Below, one piece after another: positions 20,143 through 23,107 of a DNA stretch of 23,107 nt. The translations under genes were made by a program, and so were the position numbers. The stretch is from a virus, in IMG/VR virus record IMGVR_UViG_3300047666_000509, positions 1 to 23,107 of that record; one strand, 5' to 3'. The notes beneath the pieces are model-generated. The model worked only from the letters and a program-made list of their open reading frames with translations, was not told where the DNA came from and searched no databases. The first letter of the stretch is position 1; every line of letters starts with the position of its first letter.

Positions 20143-20222
20143 CTTAGCAAATATATTATAATAAGTCAAAGTGTACGCGACATTATTCGCGGTTAATAAC
20201 CTACCTTTACAAGGGCCATGAG
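20143..20222 (+). promoter_or_regulatory. Leader of scaffold-coat operon
   Basis: The stretch has an AT-rich run with TATAAT (20157-20162) lacking a clear -35 box, and an inverted repeat CGCGA-cattat-TCGCG (20176-20191). Because a terminator and an inverted cassette separate it from portal, some promoter for scaffold and coat is expected here; the repeat could be its control site. Confidence 0.35.
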
Positions 20223-21035
20223 ATGAGTGACGAGCTACAAAACGATGAGTATGTTGAAGAAACGGAATTTGAAGCCATACAAGCCGAAGAGACTGACGAA
20301 AGTGAGTCATCAGAATTAGCTGCTGATAGTGATGGGGAACACGAACAAAAACCCGACGGTACTGACCAGAAGCAAGTTAACCAAGATGCGGTTAATGAGG
20401 CTATAAATAGGCAGCACAGGAAATACCAAGAAGAAAAGCGCCGCGCAGATGAGTTGCAAAAACAGCTTGCTCAATACGCACCTAAAGCACAAGCGCCGAT
20501 TATTTTGGAATCGCCTGATCCGTTTGACGATGACTATGACGTTAAACAGAAAGCTTATATCGAGTCTATCAGGCAAGCAGAACGATACAGTTATCAGCAA
20601 GAGCAATCTAGCGAGTTAACTAATCAGCAGCAAGCCGCAAAACAACAGTCGATGCAGGAAGATCTAAACACTAAAGCAATATCATACAGCGGTAGAGCTA
20701 AAGAGTTTGGTATCAAGCCTGAAGAGTTGCAGCAAGCAGGTCAAATGGTGGCAAGTTATGGACTAAGTGACGATGTGGCTATGTTTATTCTCGATGACGA
20801 GAAAGGCCCGTTAATTACTCGGTACTTATCGAGCAACCACGCTGATGCGGAAAAGATTGCAGGCATGAACCCTATGCAAGCAGCCTTATATATTGAACGC
20901 ACAGTTAAACCTAAAGTTGCAGCAGTAAAGCAGAAACAAACAAACGCGCCCAGTCCAGCTACTAAAATTAGTGGCGGCGGTGGCGATAAAGATGCCGGCA
21001 AGTACAAATACATTGACGGTGCAGAATTCACATAA
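20223..21035 (+). CDS. Scaffolding protein (P22 gp8-like)
   Basis: A 270-residue scaffold, slightly shorter than P22 gp8 (303). The N-terminus is strongly acidic and disordered (residues 1-55), then EAINRQHRKYQEEKRRADEL starts a helical region, and Gln-rich helical sequence continues to about 150. The C-terminal third ends in basic Lys-rich sequence (VKPKVAAVKQKQ) and a Gly-rich tail (KISGGGGDKDAGKYKYIDG). It guides coat assembly into proheads and leaves before maturation. The C-terminal basic segment is expected to contact the coat protein. Confidence 0.85.
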   Translation: MSDELQNDEYVEETEFEAIQAEETDESESSELAADSDGEHEQKPDGTDQKQVNQDAVNEAINRQHRKYQEEKRRADELQKQLAQYAPKAQAPIILESPDPFDDDYDVKQKAYIESIRQAERYSYQQEQSSELTNQQQAAKQQSMQEDLNTKAISYSGRAKEFGIKPEELQQAGQMVASYGLSDDVAMFILDDEKGPLITRYLSSNHADAEKIAGMNPMQAALYIERTVKPKVAAVKQKQTNAPSPATKISGGGGDKDAGKYKYIDGAEFT

Positions 21036-21050
21036 AGGAAACAGTCTCTC

Positions 21051-22319
21051 ATGGCTAACAATTTAGCAAGTAACACACAAGCAACGCTCTCCAAAGCTAT
21101 TCTATCCAGCTTTGAATCTAAGCGCGTAATGTCTAAAACTGTAAACACTCAGTTTTTATCTGATGCAATCAACGCTAACACCGGTGATACGGTATTCATT
21201 AAACGTCCGAACCGTTTTAAATCAACATCAACGGTTGATGGCGATATTTCAGGCACCACAGCTAATAGTATTATTGCTGGCAAAGCGCAAGGCAAGGTGC
21301 AGAACTTTATCACTGTTGAGGTTGATTGGTCTATTTTAGAGCAAGCCACTCAGCTTAATCAGCTAGATGAGCTAGTTGTAGAGCCAATGATGGATGAAAT
21401 GGTTGCGACATTAGAAACCCGCTTTGGTGAGTTCGTATTTAAAAACTCTAACCTTTCATTAGGCACACCTGGACAAGCAGTTGATGCGTGGGGCGATGTG
21501 GCAAAAGTAGCTGCAATGTGTAAATCACTAAGCTGGCCTAAAGGCGATAGAACTTTATTGTTAAACCCATTCTCTGAAGTTGGCTTGTCTGAAGTTCAGC
21601 GTTCAATCGGCACAGCTGATAGTTTAGTTAACCCAGCGTTTAAAGATGCTGTAATTAACTCCAACTTTGCTGGTATGCGCGTAATGACTAGTGACTCACT
21701 TGCAACATTTACATCGGGTGCAAGTGCTGATCGTGTAGGCGCTATCAATGGAACACCTAACGCCACATACCTAACAGCTAAAGACACAATGACCCAGTCA
21801 CTTGTGATTGACGGCCTAACTGCTAACGGCACCGTGAAAGCTGGTGAAGTTATCGAAGTTACCGGTAAATACTACTTAAATCAGTCTACACGACAGGTTA
21901 TTTTGAACGGTTCAACTGCTGTTAAGTGGCGCGCAACTGTTACCGCTGATGCAACCATTAGCGCAGGCGGCGAAGTCACTGTTATAGTAGCTGGCCCAGC
22001 AATTAAAGAATCGACTCAGCAGTACGACACAATAAACGCAGCAATAGCGGACGGTGACGTAGTTACATTCTTAAATGCAACTTCAACATTGTATCAACCA
22101 AACATGTTCTATCACAAAAACGCCTATGCTATTGGTTCTGTTCCATTGCCTAAACTAAGTGCTCAAGATGTGCTCATGAAAACTAAAGATGGCTTGCAGT
22201 TGCGTTGCTCTCGCGGTTCTTCATTACGTGAGAATAAGCAAATCTTGCGTATTGATTTACTACCAGCATTTGCAGTGCTTAACCCATTCCTTGCTGGACA
22301 AGGCTTTGGTAACGCTTAG
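21051..22319 (+). CDS. P22-type major coat protein (HK97 fold with insertion domain)
   Basis: A 422-residue coat protein, close to P22 gp5 (430). Residues 1-220 and 345-422 correspond to the HK97-like core (MANNLASNTQATLSKAILSS; VEVDWSILEQATQLNQLDEL; KLSAQDVLMKTKDGLQLRCS). The intervening part, about 222-345, is beta-rich (VKAGEVIEVTGKYYLNQSTR, GGEVTVIVAGPA) and matches the P22 insertion domain, which helps fold and stabilise the subunit. A strong ribosome site AAAGGAAAC precedes the ATG. It forms the capsid shell. Confidence 0.9.
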   Translation: MANNLASNTQATLSKAILSSFESKRVMSKTVNTQFLSDAINANTGDTVFIKRPNRFKSTSTVDGDISGTTANSIIAGKAQGKVQNFITVEVDWSILEQATQLNQLDELVVEPMMDEMVATLETRFGEFVFKNSNLSLGTPGQAVDAWGDVAKVAAMCKSLSWPKGDRTLLLNPFSEVGLSEVQRSIGTADSLVNPAFKDAVINSNFAGMRVMTSDSLATFTSGASADRVGAINGTPNATYLTAKDTMTQSLVIDGLTANGTVKAGEVIEVTGKYYLNQSTRQVILNGSTAVKWRATVTADATISAGGEVTVIVAGPAIKESTQQYDTINAAIADGDVVTFLNATSTLYQPNMFYHKNAYAIGSVPLPKLSAQDVLMKTKDGLQLRCSRGSSLRENKQILRIDLLPAFAVLNPFLAGQGFGNA

Positions 22320-22338
22320 TTATAAGCTTTAATGAATT

Positions 22339-22360
22339 AGCCCCTTAATTGGGGCTTTTT
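22339..22360. terminator. Bidirectional terminator behind coat gene
   Basis: A 6-bp GC stem AGCCCC/GGGGCT (22339-22344 with 22351-22356) with loop TTAATT, followed by TTTTT on the plus strand. The loop contains the stop codon of the convergent minus-strand gene, so the transcripts overlap tail to tail. Confidence 0.8.
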
Positions 22361-22611
22361 ATTGAGTCAACGTGTTCGGTAAAGTTTTTGTTAACATCTC
22401 TGCTGGCGCTTAAATATACAGGATTCATCAAGCTAGCTGCTGCTGCATTACTAAAACCATAAGCGACTTGCATCACTGGATATCTGGATTCTTCAGCTAA
22501 CCTTCTAAGCCTCTTGCCATCTCGAGCGGAATTAGTTTCCTTCATAGTCATGCTAGAAGTAACAAAGATATCAACACCATTACGCTGAATTACTTTTATG
22601 TGTGGTTTCAT
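22345..22611 (-). CDS. Hypothetical protein, inverted behind coat
   Basis: An 88-residue protein (MKPHIKVIQRNGVDIFVTSS ... ASRDVNKNFTEHVDSIKSPN). Basic; the middle KETNSARDGKRLRRLAEESR is helical. No strong ribosome site; the upstream gene stops 3 bases before its start, so translation may be reinitiated. Its stop lies in the coat terminator loop. No family recognised. Confidence 0.6.
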   Translation of the reverse strand: MKPHIKVIQRNGVDIFVTSSMTMKETNSARDGKRLRRLAEESRYPVMQVAYGFSNAAAASLMNPVYLSASRDVNKNFTEHVDSIKSPN

Positions 22612-22614
22612 TTT

Positions 22615-22941
22615 TTATAACCTAGAAGTCTGCAATGAACGAAGCTCGTTAAGCCAAGTTGGGGGGATTGGCTTCCTATCCTTTAAATATCTAATCATGG
22701 CAGAAATTATTTCATCCTCCCTAGCTAAATTATGAATGCGTTTAGGCTTAAGGCCAATCGGCGGCTTATTAGCTTCTGTAGGCGCACTAGCTACAGGTAC
22801 ATCACGCTTAGTTATTTTAATGTCGGTTCGAATGGGTGCCTTGCTAAACACATCATGACCAGCCATAAATACAGGAATTTCTACAGCATCAAACCCAAGC
22901 GCATCGATTAGCGCGTCTAGTTTCTTTTCAATGTTATTCAT
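22615..22941 (-). CDS. Hypothetical protein, inverted behind coat
   Basis: A 108-residue protein. An N-terminal helix (MNNIEKKLDALIDALGFDAV) leads to a basic Pro-rich linker (ASAPTEANKPPIGLKPKRIH) and a helical end (REDEIISAMIRYLKDRKPIP). Ribosome site AAGGGGG. The start overlaps the upstream stop as ATGAATAA. No family recognised. Confidence 0.65.
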   Translation of the reverse strand: MNNIEKKLDALIDALGFDAVEIPVFMAGHDVFSKAPIRTDIKITKRDVPVASAPTEANKPPIGLKPKRIHNLAREDEIISAMIRYLKDRKPIPPTWLNELRSLQTSRL

Positions 22942-23107
22942 AAGCCCCCTTATTTATATCAAGTACAACGTAACCAGTGGCATTGGAGATATAGGCCACA
23001 GACTGCGTACAAGGTTTGTCAAGAAATCCAGTAAATGTTTTGTCTTGTACTGAATACCTAATACTTTCACAGCAAACAATTTCATAATCACGCCTAAAAA
23101 AGCCAAC
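22934..23107 (-). CDS. Hypothetical protein, N-terminus outside window
   Basis: An open frame of 57 codons enters from the right edge and stops at 22934 in an ATGAATAA overlap with the next start. The residues (FFRRDYEIVCCESIRYSVQD, KTFTGFLDKPCTQSVAYISN, ATGYVVLDINKGAYE) look like a beta-rich protein end. A competing frame starting at an internal ATG gives less protein-like sequence. No family recognised. Confidence 0.55.
   Translation of the reverse strand, partial: VGFFRRDYEIVCCESIRYSVQDKTFTGFLDKPCTQSVAYISNATGYVVLDINKGAYE

Noticed and set aside
1-23107. tRNA genes, insertion sequences, reverse transcriptase or diversity-generating repeat pairs
   Set aside because: I saw no cloverleaf with a TTCGA-type arm, no transposase-like frame, no terminal inverted repeats and no reverse transcriptase motif in any listed frame.

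Overview
The window is the genome, or an integrated copy, of a tailed phage with a P22-type head module and a lambdoid early region. The evidence is the order gp3-like small terminase, large terminase, P22-type portal, scaffold and P22-type coat at 14.9-22.3 kb, together with Erf and SSB in a leftward arm and a Cro-like gene plus a DUF1376 replication protein in a rightward arm. The DNA is AT-rich (roughly 40% G+C by eye) and the protein style suggests a marine gammaproteobacterial host such as Vibrio, Shewanella or Pseudoalteromonas. The host is an inference. No integrase, CI-type repressor, lysis gene or tail gene is visible; these may lie outside the window, whose two ends both cut genes.

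Layout. (1) 1-4872, minus strand: a leftward early operon of tightly packed, often ATGA-overlapping genes: three small genes, Erf recombinase, a coiled-coil companion, two small genes, SSB, a PD-(D/E)XK nuclease, a DUF3310 protein, three small genes including an HTH protein, and one gene running off the left edge. (2) 4873-5005: divergent promoters and a twice-repeated 12-bp candidate operator. (3) 5006-7674, plus: Cro-like gene, phage ABA-sandwich protein, a conserved phage protein, a Ref/HNH-like nuclease, and many small genes. (4) 7675-7811: a perfect -10 box followed by what looks like a structured leader RNA with an H-type pseudoknot. (5) 7812-9139: replication initiator (DUF1376) and a probable helicase loader. 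(6) 9139-13622: about fifteen small genes, several HTH or zinc-ribbon proteins, a perfect-consensus sigma-70 promoter at 11032-11060, a second diverged leader copy, and a tandem array of coiled-coil genes joined by a repeated junction. A terminator closes this region at 13630-13656. (7) 13672-19038: three small virion or unknown genes (one LamG-like), terS, terL, portal. (8) 19102-20098, minus: a five-gene inverted cassette lying between portal and scaffold. (9) 20223-22319, plus: scaffold and coat, ending in a terminator. (10) 22345-23107, minus: three further inverted genes running off the right edge.

How the parts work together. The leftward arm would supply single-strand annealing recombination (Erf, SSB, nuclease). 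The rightward arm would open the origin and load the host helicase, since no helicase gene is present here. The small-gene region probably holds host-modifying and regulatory functions. The late block packages DNA by the headful route into a T=7 P22-like capsid; that mechanism is inferred from family membership.

The most interesting signals are the promoter-led pseudoknot RNA in front of the replication gene; a short protein module (RSLADIxRI) carried by three dispersed genes on both strands with up to 29 bp of identical DNA; repeated gene-junction sequences that delimit single-gene cassettes; and the inverted cassette that splits the normally contiguous P22 head genes.
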